Assembly (NCBI GenBank): GCA_047967505.1
Contig: CM106539.1
Source of the DNA: Dipteris shenzhenensis
Taxonomy: Eukaryota; Polypodiophyta; Polypodiopsida; Gleicheniales
DNA: 64,000 nucleotides
Strand: one strand, 5' to 3'
A program made the position numbers and the translations under genes. Position 1 is the stretch's first letter; every line of letters begins with the position of its first letter. The notes under the pieces are model-generated. The model was not told the origin of the DNA. It did not search any database and saw only the letters and a program-made list of their open reading frames with translations. This document shows positions 34,910 through 45,189 of this stretch, one piece after another.

Positions 34910-35397
34910 ACTCACTCCTGAGTTCGCTAAGAAATCTGGAAATGTTCTTTGGAGGTTTTGTAATGTCTCCCATGTTGCATCCTTCTCAACACGATCCTTC
35001 CACTTGATCTTGTATTCTGTCTTTCGCGAAATTCAAGAATACATTCAGGTTCGTGAGGAATAAAAGTTAAATCTGTAACTTCTATAATCTCATGAGGAGA
35101 AACAAGTTGATCATCTGCACCCAAGAGTTCTTTCAGTCTACTGACATGAAAGACTGGATGTACTTTAACATCAGGAGGCAATTCTAGTCGATATGCAACT
35201 GGTTCAATTCTTTTAATGACCTTGAATGGGCCACAGTATCTGGGGGATAATTTTGGAACCAAACCAGTACTTAGGCTCTTGGATTCCTTAGGAATTCTCA
35301 AATATACCATCGTTCCTTCAGAGAACTCTGGGTGAACGATGTCTATTAGCATAAAATCTGTCCCGATCTTGGGCACTTCTAATAGACTCCTTGGCAA
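34910..35397 (-). pseudogene. Ty3 integrase C-terminus and chromodomain
   Basis: A 156-codon stretch with the GPY/F module ([20 protein letters not shown], then [15 protein letters not shown]) and then [12 protein letters not shown], the start of a chromodomain. The frame shifts near 35,030, and the rest of the chromodomain ([17 protein letters not shown]) is in another frame. Chromodomains of chromoviruses guide integration to heterochromatin. A further frameshift near 35,330 separates this segment from the integrase core. Confidence 0.88.
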
Positions 35398-36232
35398 ACT
35401 GCAACATTTCCTGCATATCTAGCAAGAAATTCTTAGCAGCATCATTTTGAATCCCTTTTAATCCAACCATAACTGGTGACTTAGGTTGAAACCCGTACAT
35501 AAGCATAAAAGGACTGTAACCTGTACTAGAATGCTTTGCACTGTTGTAAGCAAATTCAATCATAGGTAGATAATCTTCCCATGAAGACTGTCTCTTAGAT
35601 ACATATGCCCGAAGCATGTCTTCAACCAACTGGTTGACCTTTTCTGTACTGCCATCGGATTGTGCATGATCCGAGGAACTCATACTTAGAGTAGTTTCTA
35701 ACTTCTCAAAAACAAGTGTCCAAAAGTTACTTGTAAACTTTGAGTCCCTGTCACTGACTATGTCAGATGGCAAACCATACAGCTTGAACAAGTGGTCCAC
35801 AAACTCGTGAGCCAACTGAACAGCTGAAATAGTTGTTCTTGTAGGTAAGAATCTAGCCATTTTTGTCAAACGGTCGACTATGACTCAAATAGAGTCATGA
35901 CCCTTGCGCGTTCGAGGTAAACCAGTAATAAAATCCATGGAAATACTTTCCCATTTATTACCTGGAATCTGTAAAGGCTGTAATAAGCCCGCGCTTCTAA
36001 GGCGTTCAGCCTTAGTAACCTGACAAACCCGGCAACCTACTACATAGTTCTCTATAAATGCACGCATCTTAGGCCAATAAAAGGTATGCTTCACAAGAGA
36101 CAGAGTCCTATGTATACCTGGATGTCCCGCACTAGGAGCATCATGACACTCCCAGAGAATCTTGGATTTAAGGTCCAGAACATCAGGCACACAAATCTTT
36201 TCATTCCGGAACAGCAAGCCGTTCCTAATCAT
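35318..36232 (-). pseudogene. Ty3 integrase core
   Basis: Two open stretches split by one stop at about 35,884 within the SI-VIVDRLTKMARF region. The first has the zinc-binding HHCC module (HDAPSAGHPGIHRT... then CRVCQ). The second has the catalytic Asp in VSDRDSKFTSNFW and Glu in TEKVNQLVEDML. The stop falls where related proteins have Trp, consistent with a TGG to TGA transition. Confidence 0.9.
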
Positions 36233-36985
36233 CTACTGACCTCCCGCCGCCTGTATCCTAGGTGGCACAATCCCTGAGTCCTGGTCAACCATGGAGCTCT
36301 CATCCTGGACTCTCTGCCAATAAGAACTGAAATGACTATCAGTTGCGTATAGCCCTCTCAAGGATTGAAATAGGTCTGAGGATATTTTCGTAAATGACAA
36401 AGCATTTACAAACTTAACTCGACTTAAGGCATCCGCCACACTATTCAACGAACCCTTACGATAACGTATTTCGAAATCAAAATCCTGCATTAATTCTGCC
36501 CATCTAGCTTTCCTTCCCCTCAATTCTGATCCATCACACACATACTTAATTGACTGATGATCAGTCAATACAAGGAACTTTGAACCATACAAGTAGTGTC
36601 TCTAAACCTTAAGAGCATACACTACAGCATAAAGTTCGTTCTCGAGTGTGGGCCAACGATACTGAGTGTCGTCTAGCTTCTTACTCTCAAAAGCTACAGC
36701 TCTGCCCTCTTGGAATAAAGCTGCCTCAATCGCATAATCACTCGCATCGGCCTCTAAAACATAAGGCCGGATAGGATCGGGTAATGCAAGAACGGGTGCT
36801 TCCTTGATAGAAAACTTCAAGGTTTCAAAAGCCTTGTTCATTGCATCATTCCAAGAGATCGGCTGGGTAGACCTGCGTCCACGACCTTTCAATATGTTGG
36901 TCAAGGGTGCCGTGATATGTGAATAATCACGCACTGACTTCCGAAGAAATACCGTAAATCCTAGGAAAGAACGAAGTTGTTTCAC
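36233..36985 (-). pseudogene. Ty3 RNase H
   Basis: Contains VLEADASDYAIEAALFQEG (first Asp), LENELYAVVYALKV (Glu), VLTDHQSIKYV (Asp) and GSLNSVADALSR. Stops at about 36,600 and 36,233 interrupt it. The first is at a conserved Trp position (KV-RHYLYG). Confidence 0.9.
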
Positions 36986-37015
36986 AGTCTGAGGGATAGG
37001 CCATTCTAAAACCTT

Positions 37016-37849
37016 CTAGATACGATCCAGATCAATGCTAATACCTTCAGAAGAAATCTTGTGTCCTAAGTAAATGATCTCCTTCATAAAGAAGTCACAT
37101 TTACTCATCTTGGCATAGAGCTTATGCTGTCTTAGAACAACTAAGACAACCCGGAGGTGTCCTATGTGATCCTCAAGCGTTTTACTATATACCAAGATGT
37201 CATCTAAGAACACTACAACAAATTTGCCCAGAAAATCCCTGAACAAATCGTTCATCATCTGCTGAAAAGTAGCAGGAGCATTGGTCAAACCAAAAGGTAA
37301 TACGAGAAACTCGTAATGACCATACCTAGTCCGGAATGCGGTCCTATCTATGTGTTTAGCATAGATACGGATTTGATGATAACCCGTGCGCAAATCAATC
37401 TTAGTGAAATACTTCGCTCCGGCCAAACGGTCTATCAAATCATCGGAACGAGGTAAAGGATAGCGGTTCTTAATTGTGACTTTATTTAATCGTTTATAAT
37501 CTATACACATTCTCCAGGAAGAATCTTTCTTCTTTCTTAGGAGGACAGGTGCACCCCAAGGTGATTTACTTGGGCGGATATAGTCCATATTCAGGTAATC
37601 CTGAAGCTGGATAGCTAACTCATCCTCCTCTACCTGGCTCATGCTATAAGGTGGTACACTGATAGGTTGAGCCCCTGGGACTAAGTCTATGCCATGATCT
37701 ACTGCCCGTTCTGGAGGTAAACCTTCCGGTAGTTGAGCTGGGAATACGTCCTTAAAATTATCTAACAATATTCTCAATTCACGGTGTTCAAACACACTTA
37801 ATTCATTCTTGTTAATTACCGAAACAACAAATGAAGAAAGTGGAATCAA
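37016..37849 (-). pseudogene. Ty3 reverse transcriptase
   Basis: A 277-codon stretch with all RT boxes: [76 protein letters not shown], the active site [14 protein letters not shown] and the YLGHKIS box. The domain itself is intact. Stops bound it at about 37,014 and 37,857. Confidence 0.93.
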
Positions 37850-37855
37850 AACACA

Positions 37856-38373
37856 CTAATAGACATCATAATGAGAATTGTTTAATATATTCCGAAGCTG
37901 CATCGCAGATACAATAGGCCCCTGAGAAGGGGCAATTTGATCACACTGAATACAAAATTGGGTGTCCTTATCTACAAAAGAAAGCGTATGCTCCGTCCAT
38001 CCGATCTGAATATTGTGGGTTTTAAACCACTCTATCCCGATCAACAAGTCTATATGCTCCAGATGCATAACATAACATGTAAGAGCTCCCGTGTAGGCCT
38101 GAATCCGGATAGGAAGCGCTTCAACCTTGCGATCCCAAAACTGCTTTCAGCTGGAAGCTGTACCTCATAGGTGTGGTCGCTAGGTACTGTGGACAGCCCC
38201 ATCTTCTGCACAAATTTGTAATTAACAAAATTGTGAGAGCTGCCCGGATCAAAGAGAATGTGAACCTGTTGGTCCCTAACTTCTCCATAAACTCGGAAAA
38301 GATCATGGGAACCAAACAACAAAGTATTGAAAGTACAATTACAAGAGAGTGGGCAGGTAATGACATTTACTGA
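37856..38373 (-). pseudogene. Ty3 protease region
   Basis: The active-site segment reads VHILFDPGSSHNFVNYKFVQ. Related elements have D-S/T-G here, so the second residue is Pro. A frameshift near 38,120 breaks the region, after which MHLEHIDLLIGIEWFKTHN continues to the RT. Confidence 0.85.
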
Positions 38374-39459
38374 AATACCTGTCATCGCGACTTGGTTTGC
38401 TCCCTTGGTTGCGGTACGTGGACCTGCCTGGAGCTTCGGTCCTAGCACCAACTTTTGGTTCTTCCGCTTAGGACACTCATTCTTTGTGTGGCCCCGCTCC
38501 TCGCAATAGAAGCATCGCCCTTCTTTCTTGAGCCTCAGAGTGCGAAGGAAACGGGCTTTACCATTCTTTGCTGGAGTTAAGCTCTTCCTGGAGGCGTTGT
38601 CTGTAGACTTCGTCTCCGCAATACCAGTCGTATGCTGAAAGAACTTGCGTTTGTTCTTTCCACTCGTATCGGTAACTGTGGTTGCCTTGGTACCGGCCAT
38701 GGTATCATCATATATGTGTGCATATGTCATGGCCTCCTGCAACGTTGTGCACTTGTTGTTCTTTATCTGCAACTTGTAGGAGTCTGGCAAACCATCCACG
38801 AAGAAACCTAACAAGGTCACTGGATCCATTTTAGTGGCCCTGGTTTGCAGATCCCTAAATCTTTGAAGATAAACTTCAAAGGTCAAGTTTAATTTTGACA
38901 TATCGAGGGCCTTGAGCTTGCCAACGATATCGTAGTCATCCTCCTTCTTCAGGAACTCCTCCTTGAAGATGCCCTCAAAATCTGTCCAAGTATCAGGCTT
39001 AGGCTGGAGTTCTTTCCATCATAGCAAGGCTTTACTTGACATAAACCCTGCTGCAAGCTGGATCTTTTTCTCATCTGGATAGGGGTGGAATTGGAAGTGT
39101 ACCTGCCACTTGTGCAACCAAGTGTCAACTACCTCCTTTGTTCTTGACTTTTGGTCACCCGGAAAAGGATCTGGAGTTATATTCGGGCCTAGCACTGAAG
39201 CCATGGCATCCACATGCGTGAGTGCCTGTACAGTGCTAGCCAGAAGGGTGAGAGTTGCTTGTATCCCCTGGAGTTGCTGTGTCAACCCCGATTGATTAGC
39301 ATTGACCTGCTCGAATTTGCCATCAAGAGCAGTCGTAAATTCACTGAAGGCCTTTTTGGTTATCACGTCGTCATAGAGACCCTGATCCTCCTCTCCCACA
39401 GGAGTGTAATCCAAGTCCTGCTCTCCCATGGTGAACTCGGGATTTGGAGCATCAGACAT
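38100..39459 (-). pseudogene. Ty3 gag
   Basis: Starts at the ATG at 39,459 (MSDAPNPEFTMGEQDLDYTP). I prefer it to the upstream in-frame start because the preceding residues read as leader. A capsid-like region follows (DTWLHKWQVHFQFHPYPDEK), one stop at about 39,018, then SKLNLTFEVYLQRFRDLQTR and the CCHC knuckle CFYCEERGHTKNEC. Apart from that stop, gag is open and continuous with the protease. Confidence 0.88.
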
Positions 39460-40577
39460 GGCTGAAATTCGATTGAATACGAGCTGAGAGAAATAACCGA
39501 CTGAAACGAAGTACAGAGGAGAATGGAGCAGAAGAAAACCGTCCCGAAGGATGCTGACGGAAGGAGATGCTGGAACCTGGCGAATGAGAAGCCCACGAAT
39601 CCCGAGACCTTTCCGAACCAGCAACCGGATACACGCGCTGCTGAAGTGGCTGTACGGTCCGCTGACGTGGACTGTACGGCCGCGCTGACGTGGACTGTGC
39701 GGTCGCTGACGTGGACTGTACGGCGTCCGTACAGTCTGCGGGTACTGTTTCGGTGCAGGGAGTGCTGACGCAGGGCTCGCTGCAGCGGGATCTGTACAGC
39801 TGGCGCTGACTGTGGCGTAGGCTGGCGCAGGGTATTCCGTACAGTTCCGTACGGTGCTGATGCAGAGCCTACGATGGCTGTCGCAGGCTGACGCTGGCAG
39901 TGTACGGACGCTGCAGACTGCACGGTGCAGGGGTAGCGCTGGCTCAGGCAGGGACGGCTGATGCAGGCTGGCGCACAGTTCGAGGCAGTGCTTCGAAGTT
40001 CGAGGCTGGGCTTGTGGGTAAGCTGGTACCCTGCCCCCAACTATATAGGGAGTAGGGCAGCCTTATTTGGAAGCTGTGCTTCCAAAAAAGGCCAAGCTCC
40101 CCTAGCTTTGGAGGGGTGCTTTTTCGGAAAAAGCACCCTCTGCGCAGGCTGCACACAGCCCTATGCGCAGGCTGCACACAGCCCTATGCGCAGGCTGTAT
40201 GCAGCCCTATGCGCAGGCTGTAATCAGCCTTCTGCGCAGGCTGTACACAGCCTGTTCGCCGCCCCACGAGCCTCTCTTTGCCCCCCAGACTGTTCCGTAT
40301 AATCCCAGGCGCCCCTTCCACGCCTCCCTTGCAGCTTTTTTCCGCCACTCTCTCCTACCTTTCTGCTCTCTCTCCCCTTCCTACAGCCTTCTCTCACAGG
40401 CCTTCAGGGATCTCGATTTTTCTCTCTCCTTTTCTTCTTCCTTTTCCCAGATATCTCTCCACCCCTCCTATCCCAGGTATCCAGCAAAAACGCAGCAACA
40501 GATTTCGAAATTTAGGGCATACCTGGAGGAAAAACTCGTCAAAAGTTCTCGCATCAGAAGTTCCTACCTCAGGAGCT
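39460..40577 (-). other. Ty3 leader, GC-rich with internal repeats
   Basis: The untranslated leader between primer site and gag is about 1.1 kb, long for a Ty3 element. 39,650-39,740 contains three copies of a cgctgacgtggactgt unit. 40,142-40,256 contains five 23-bp units (gcgcaggctgcacacagccc with variants). Open frames on the + strand here are by-products of the repeats. Confidence 0.75.
40142..40256 (-). repeat. five tandem 23-bp units in the Ty3 leader
   Basis: The unit gcgcaggctgcacacagccc plus tat repeats five times with changes increasing to the right. Confidence 0.9.
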
Positions 40578-40590
40578 GGCTCTGATACCA
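40578..40590 (-). other. Ty3 primer-binding site
   Basis: On the - strand, TGGTATCAGAGCC lies 2 nt from the end of the 5' LTR. It is complementary to the 3' end of initiator-Met tRNA, without mismatch to the usual plant site. Confidence 0.95.
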
Positions 40591-40592
40591 AC

Positions 40593-41116
40593 TGACACAT
40601 CCCAGCACTCCTGAAACCCCTGATCTGCAAACAAACCACACACAATATCAGATCTGAGCAGGCTGCTCACCACCCAACCGTGACATCTACGGGAAGTGAT
40701 CCCGAATCAGAAGATGTCCCCTCCGAGCCACGAGCTGAGCTACTGGCACGAACTCCCAATCAGATCCAAACCAGCCTGGTGTCCCATACCACCAGGTGGC
40801 GCTGTGAAGCCCTGGATCTGCCACTGGGCCTTGGGCTACGCTAAGATATGCAGGCGCGCGTCCGCGACTCAATCCAGGATCAGACCTAGCACCTGGGAAC
40901 GAGACTTGCTCCCAACTGCACACTGAGAACTGAACCCCCTGGGCCTCTTTTATAGACTCGGGCCCCGGCGCCAAAAATAGCGAAGACCTATAAATAGTTC
41001 GTACCCTTGCCACTCAACCCGAGAATCAAGCCTGCCTAGCTCTAAGCCTCCCCAGGCTAACCTGAGCTAGTTCTGTGTACCTAGTACACGTCAGATACCA
41101 ATCCGTGCACATGACA
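40593..41116 (-). repeat. Ty3 5' LTR (524 bp)
   Basis: Nearly identical to 34,369-34,890. It lies next to the primer-binding site, which fixes the - strand orientation. Confidence 0.95.
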
Positions 41117-42573
41117 ATTCTCTTGCTTTGTCTCCTGTCCATTTTAGAAATTCAGCGCACATAGACATGTGGTCAGATGCTTTTCCATTGGCCATCTTTT
41201 TCAGCCCTGTTTCTATGTCTTCAAATGCAAAAGGATTGGGAGAAGTAAGTGGTATCTCTTCAGTCCCCATTTCTGTCGCATTGACATGATTGTAGAGTTT
41301 AATGACGTATTCCATCATATCTTCATCTGATATATTCCCCATGATCTTTTTCTTCGGACTCTTGACATGCCTCCAACCTTTCTTGGGATTTTTGATGAAT
41401 GTAAGTAAATCAGATTTTTCCTTTTCTAGAATGTAATGCCTCTTCTTTTTCCGTGTGAGAGCATTATATTGTTTCTCCTTCTGTCTGTACAAGTTTGTGT
41501 TTGGAATGTGTTTCAATGCTTTGCGCATTTGCTTGCACTCTTCATCGTACCATTTCTTACATGGTAGACCTTTGACCAATTTCTGTCTTGCTTGGGGGGC
41601 TACTCCAAACACCTTTGTGGCGGTGTCCAAGATAGCCTCTTTGAGGGCTCCCCATGTGGGTGTAACTGCCATTGCATTCAGCTTTGCATCCAGTGTGATG
41701 GCATATTCTTTGTGTTTCTCTTGATCCACCTGGAAGCCTCCTGGATGTGCTGTAATTTTCTGTGTGTGGATTTCAGCCTGCACACTAAGGGTGAGCCACA
41801 GGGAGAGATGGTATGACTCTGGCTGTTTTGCTCCTATTTTGAGGCTCTGAATGTTAGGTAATGCATCTACATGTGCCAAAGCATAATCTAATACACTGTG
41901 CCCTCCACTAGCCGAAAAACATGTAGTCCCATTGGTCCCGGGAAATAGCTGCATTCCATTTAGTATTGGCATATGTAGACCATTCATCATGCTTCTGAGT
42001 GCTCTGCCTTGTGCATTAATGGTGTTATCGTCTGAGATCCTGTACCATCTGTCATCCACTTCGATTGCATTTTCTTTATCCATTTCATCATGCATGATCG
42101 GCTGAAATTGCATTTGTCCAGTTCTTGCATTGAGATCACCCAGTATTATGACTTTACCTACTTCCTTCAACTCAGCAATGTCTAGGCATAAGGCTGCAAA
42201 TGCATCACTGGTGTCTATTCCATTCCTGCCAAAAGGGAGAGTCATGATGTGGTATATAGCAACCTGCAATGAAGAGAGGGCATGCGCCTTCGACTTTCAG
42301 CCATATAAACCTCTTGTATTTGTCGGCTCTGTAGAAACTGATCTTTTCTGCCAAATGTTCCTGATGCATGCATGCTACACCACCTTGACCTCTTTTCCCT
42401 ATCTGTTTCTCATACACGGTATGCACCATGTATCCTGGTACGTCTGGAATCGTGCAAATTTCGCTCTCCCATGTTTCTCCAAGGAAAATGATGTCTACAT
42501 CTTGTATGAAAGCATTGATACTAATTCCCTTGTTCCAGGGGAATCCTTTGCAATTCCAAAACATTACTTGTAA
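41117..42573 (-). pseudogene. LINE endonuclease and 5' part of split ORF2
   Basis: The first stretch (42,564-42,205) starts MFWNCKGFPWNKG and includes FLGETWE, the Mg-binding Glu region of AP-type endonucleases. After a frameshift near 42,235 the second stretch (42,269-41,117) has ILGDLNARTG and the C-terminal box ESYHLSLWL. The usual catalytic S-D-H triad there reads S-Y-H, so the enzyme would be inactive. It continues into the segment before RT and is cut at 41,117 by the Ty3 insertion. Confidence 0.88.
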
Positions 42574-42639
42574 GGACTTGTGAGTCCCATGGGTCTCGCA
42601 TCCCTATTTGATAGTCTCCTCCATTGGAGGGATTTTCCC

Positions 42640-43296
42640 TTGTCGCTTGAGCCTCTCATTGTATTGCTTCCTTCTTATTTCTTGCTATTTTGGGGTGCGG
42701 TCCTCACTGACATAGAAAGGGGAGCCCTTGAGGTATACTCTACTGCTGTCCAAAATGATGTCACGTTTTGTTGTGTCCATCACTGTGCATACAATGGCTC
42801 TTTTACGAGTCGTATCTTCTTCTATTCTACCCACACGATGTGCTCCATACACTGCCACATCTGGCATCGCGAAGTGCTCTGCAAAGAACTCTGTCACCTC
42901 TTTTGCTAGGCTGAGGGGACTCTCCTTTTCCACCTCTGGAATTCCTCGTATGACAAGGTTACGGGATCGTCTTTCTTTTTCTTTTTGTTCCTGTAGGTCT
43001 TCCTGTGTAGCAGTGTTGTTGCGGGTTGGAGGAATTTGGGCTTGTTGAGCTTGTTTATGCTCGTTTGCATTTCCACCGGGTGTGAGCTTTGAGGCAACTT
43101 CTACCCACTTTTTGGGTTCCTCTAGGGTGAATCTTTCCTTGTTCCCCTGTTCTTGGGCTTGTTTAAGTTCATGTACCTGTTTGCAGCCTGTTTCCACTTT
43201 GGTTTCTAGCACTGTCACTCTGTTTTGCAATTGCATCACAGTCTTGTGGAGTTGGAGATTTTCTGCTTGGAGTTCCACCAACATGTTAATGAGCAT
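42640..43296 (-). pseudogene. LINE ORF1, coiled coil plus RNA-binding domain
   Basis: A 203-codon open stretch. Residues 1-60 form a heptad-rich coiled coil (LQAENLQLHKTVMQLQNRV), for trimer formation. Residues 115-200 match an L1-type RRM-like domain (RNLVIRGIPEVEKESPLSLA, then YGAHRVGRIEEDT). One stop after EDRTPK cuts off the C-terminal helix region (EIRRKQYNERLKRQGK continues in frame). In a working LINE this chaperone coats the RNA. The 5' end of the LINE lies near 43,376. Confidence 0.82.
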
Positions 43297-43371
43297 GTCA
43301 ATTTTCTTGCTGTTTTTGGTGCAGTAAACCTTCGAGAACGGAGTGGCAAGATCTAGTTTCTTGCTCAGTTT

Positions 43372-43373
<2 letters not shown>

Positions 43374-43415
<42 letters not shown>

Positions 43416-43721
43416 CTTATTTTTGCTTAGTCACCTTCTTCCTTTCTTCTTTATTTCTTGTTTTCTTTCTCTTTTGTTTATTTGACGTATTTTAGTAAGC
43501 ATTGGGTTTGCCCAAGAGACTCCGTGGGTCTTTAGAAACCTAGTATAGCTACTTATGCTTGGGCACTGATGAAGACATAAGTGTTGCTTTGCTTGCTAAG
43601 GATGTCTCTCCTCATTTTTCTCCTCTTTCGCTTTCTCTTTTATTTTCTTTGTAGAATTTTGGACTTTAGAACAACAAAAAATCTAAATTTGTACGATTGG
43701 ATATATTCTAGTCTTACAAAG

Positions 43722-43760
<39 letters not shown>
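43374..43760 (+). mobile_element. family-A element, copy 2
   Basis: Matches 30,838-31,221 from the GA repeat (43,374-43,411) to cttacaaagg (43,723), followed by a (CA)n tail to 43,760. It abuts the 5' end of the LINE, which begins with the complementary CT repeat, so the LINE may have entered at the GA tract or share it. No target duplication was found. It carries the ribozyme-like core at 43,501-43,572. Confidence 0.8.
43501..43578 (+). ncRNA. hammerhead-like core, family A, copy 2
   Basis: Stem III is ATTGGGT (43,501-43,507) with ACCTAGT (43,538-43,544), kept by two G-U pairs after base changes. Stem I is TGCCCAAG (43,509-43,516) with CTTGGGCA (43,558-43,565). CTGATGA is 43,566-43,572 and GAAA is 43,535-43,538. 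Both core strands are intact. AGAC after CTGATGA can pair with GTCT upstream of GAAA, leaving three unpaired bases. Confidence 0.55.
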
Positions 43761-43761
<1 letters not shown>

Positions 43762-44040
43762 TCAAATCTTCTTCTTCTTTTTGTGTCATCGTCCTGTCAC
43801 AGTCACAATTTTCTTGTTTGAGTTGGGGTTTTATAGCTTAGTAATCACTGGTTTTACCCAAGAGATTCTAGGATCTTTTGAAAACAGGTTGCAGCTTATG
43901 CTTGGGTCTTGATGAGAACATAAGCATACATTTACTTTTCTCTTTCACTCTTAGTTGTGTTTCACATGTCTTACAAACCCCCTTTTCCCTCGTCTTTGCT
44001 TGTTGTTTTGCTCGTTTTACAAAATATTTAGGTTGGAAGC
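43761..44040 (+). repeat. diverged family-A-like copy 3
   Basis: Aligns with the structured part of family A at 43,846-43,925. Stem I changes to ACCCAAG/CTTGGGT and the hairpin to AGAT/ATCT, both still paired. The CTGATGA position reads TTGATGA, and N1.1/N2.1 no longer pair, so it is probably inactive. The 3' end of family A is not recognisable. Confidence 0.6.
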
Positions 44041-44893
44041 TAGGTGTACAAATCTTATGAAGGTTATAATGAAATATAGTTTGCTTTCTTTTGTGTGCAG
44101 TATGACCTTCAAATGATATTTTTAATAAGAGTTATCTTTGGGCTAGCATGACTTTGCCTTGTATTGTTGTTGTGTTAGAAGAGAGTATTGTTTATAGCAG
44201 CCATTGTGAGGAGAGTTCTAGGCAACAGTCTATTTCAAGCTCAGCAGCCTGCAACTCAGTTGCTGCAAGTTGTCAACAGTGGTATCAGAGTGAACTAGCT
44301 CCTTTGGGAGAGTGTGTGAGGTCAAATTATGGCTGAGAGGCTATGCAGGCACAGACTTGATGGGATCCTCTTAACTCTTCTTCGAGCTCTATTTGAGGCT
44401 CATAGGTCTTGGTTTTTTCTGGCAATTGACCCCTTCATGGATTGAGGCATTTGGGGAGCAGGCAGTGTGGGGCTGCCCCAGTGCAATTCTACACAGCATA
44501 AGACAAGACATGTGTTTGCCAGAGGAATTAAGGATGGAGCAGTTGCTTTCTCTAATGTAGCAATTGGAAAAATGTAGATAAAATTCCGTGTTTATGTACT
44601 CTTGAGATATCTTGCAATATTGACTCTGCTGAGGGTGCAGTGTTATTGTCTACTCTTGAGATTTCTTGTGATAGCAACTATGTTGAGCGTGATTCCTATG
44701 CCAAGACTGAATGCCTCCATTGAGTTTTTGTTTGATGAGGAGCATCAACGTTGAGGAGTGATGCAGGTGTCATACGATTTTGGTAGAGAAAACCATGAAA
44801 AAATCAAACCATAGGCAAAAGGGGGTTGCAAACTGGTTTGCGAGTATTCATCATGCATTATGTTGAATGTTGGGAATCATGGGTAATGAATGT
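44041..44893 (+). other. LTR-element remnant (primer site) and unassigned DNA
   Basis: TGGTATCAGAG at 44,280-44,290 matches the initiator-Met primer site used by the other elements here, preceded by CAACAG, which could end an LTR. An ATG context follows at 44,331. No second LTR or recognisable gag was found, so this is probably the 5' edge of a decayed LTR element. Confidence 0.45.
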
Positions 44894-44894
44894 C

Positions 44895-45175
44895 GGGAAT
44901 CACAGCATGTCCTCAACCTCACCAAAAGATGCAAGAGGATTCTATACATCCTGATAAGTATACCTTTGTGGCTGTACTGAGCTTGTGCCGGACTGAAGGA
45001 TGCAGAAAGAGGCTGAGAGATACATGCTGTGTTATTGCCAATATGGGCTCAAAGGTCTTCTTGTTTACAGCGCCTCAGTGGATATGTATGCCAAATGTGG
45101 CTCGCTTGCGGAAGCATGAGAATCTTTTGACAATTTACCAATTGCAATGGGGCCTCATGGAGTGAACTCACGGCC
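44895..45175 (+). pseudogene. PPR fragment
   Basis: The + strand encodes KMQEDSIHPDKYTFVAVLSL followed, after shifts, by VDMYAKCGSLAE-like sequence (near 45,075-45,110). These are two consecutive plant PPR repeats. It is directly followed by a family-C copy, and the join at about 45,190 falls inside what would be the next repeat. Confidence 0.75.
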
Positions 45176-45189
45176 TCATGGAATGAACT

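Larger units (their letters stand above)
34364..41121 (-). mobile_element. Ty3/gypsy chromodomain retrotransposon nested in the LINE
   Basis: LTRs at 34,369-34,890 and 40,593-41,116 are nearly identical and flanked by the 5-bp duplication ATTCT (34,364-34,368 and 41,117-41,121). On the - strand the order is LTR, initiator-Met primer site, GC-rich leader, gag, protease, RT, RNase H, integrase, chromodomain, polypurine tract, LTR. Nearly identical LTRs mean a recent insertion, but the polyprotein is broken by stops and shifts. It sits inside LINE ORF2 and so is the younger element. Confidence 0.95.

Noticed and set aside
36552-36564. ACTGATGATCAGT as another hammerhead strand
   Set aside because: It is a short palindrome inside the Ty3 RNase H coding sequence (LTDHQS) with no matching GAAA strand or stems.
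35884-37857. Stops in Ty3 pol repaired by U-to-C RNA editing
   Set aside because: Such editing in ferns is known for organelle transcripts. These are nuclear transposon stops, and frameshifts in the same element cannot be edited away.
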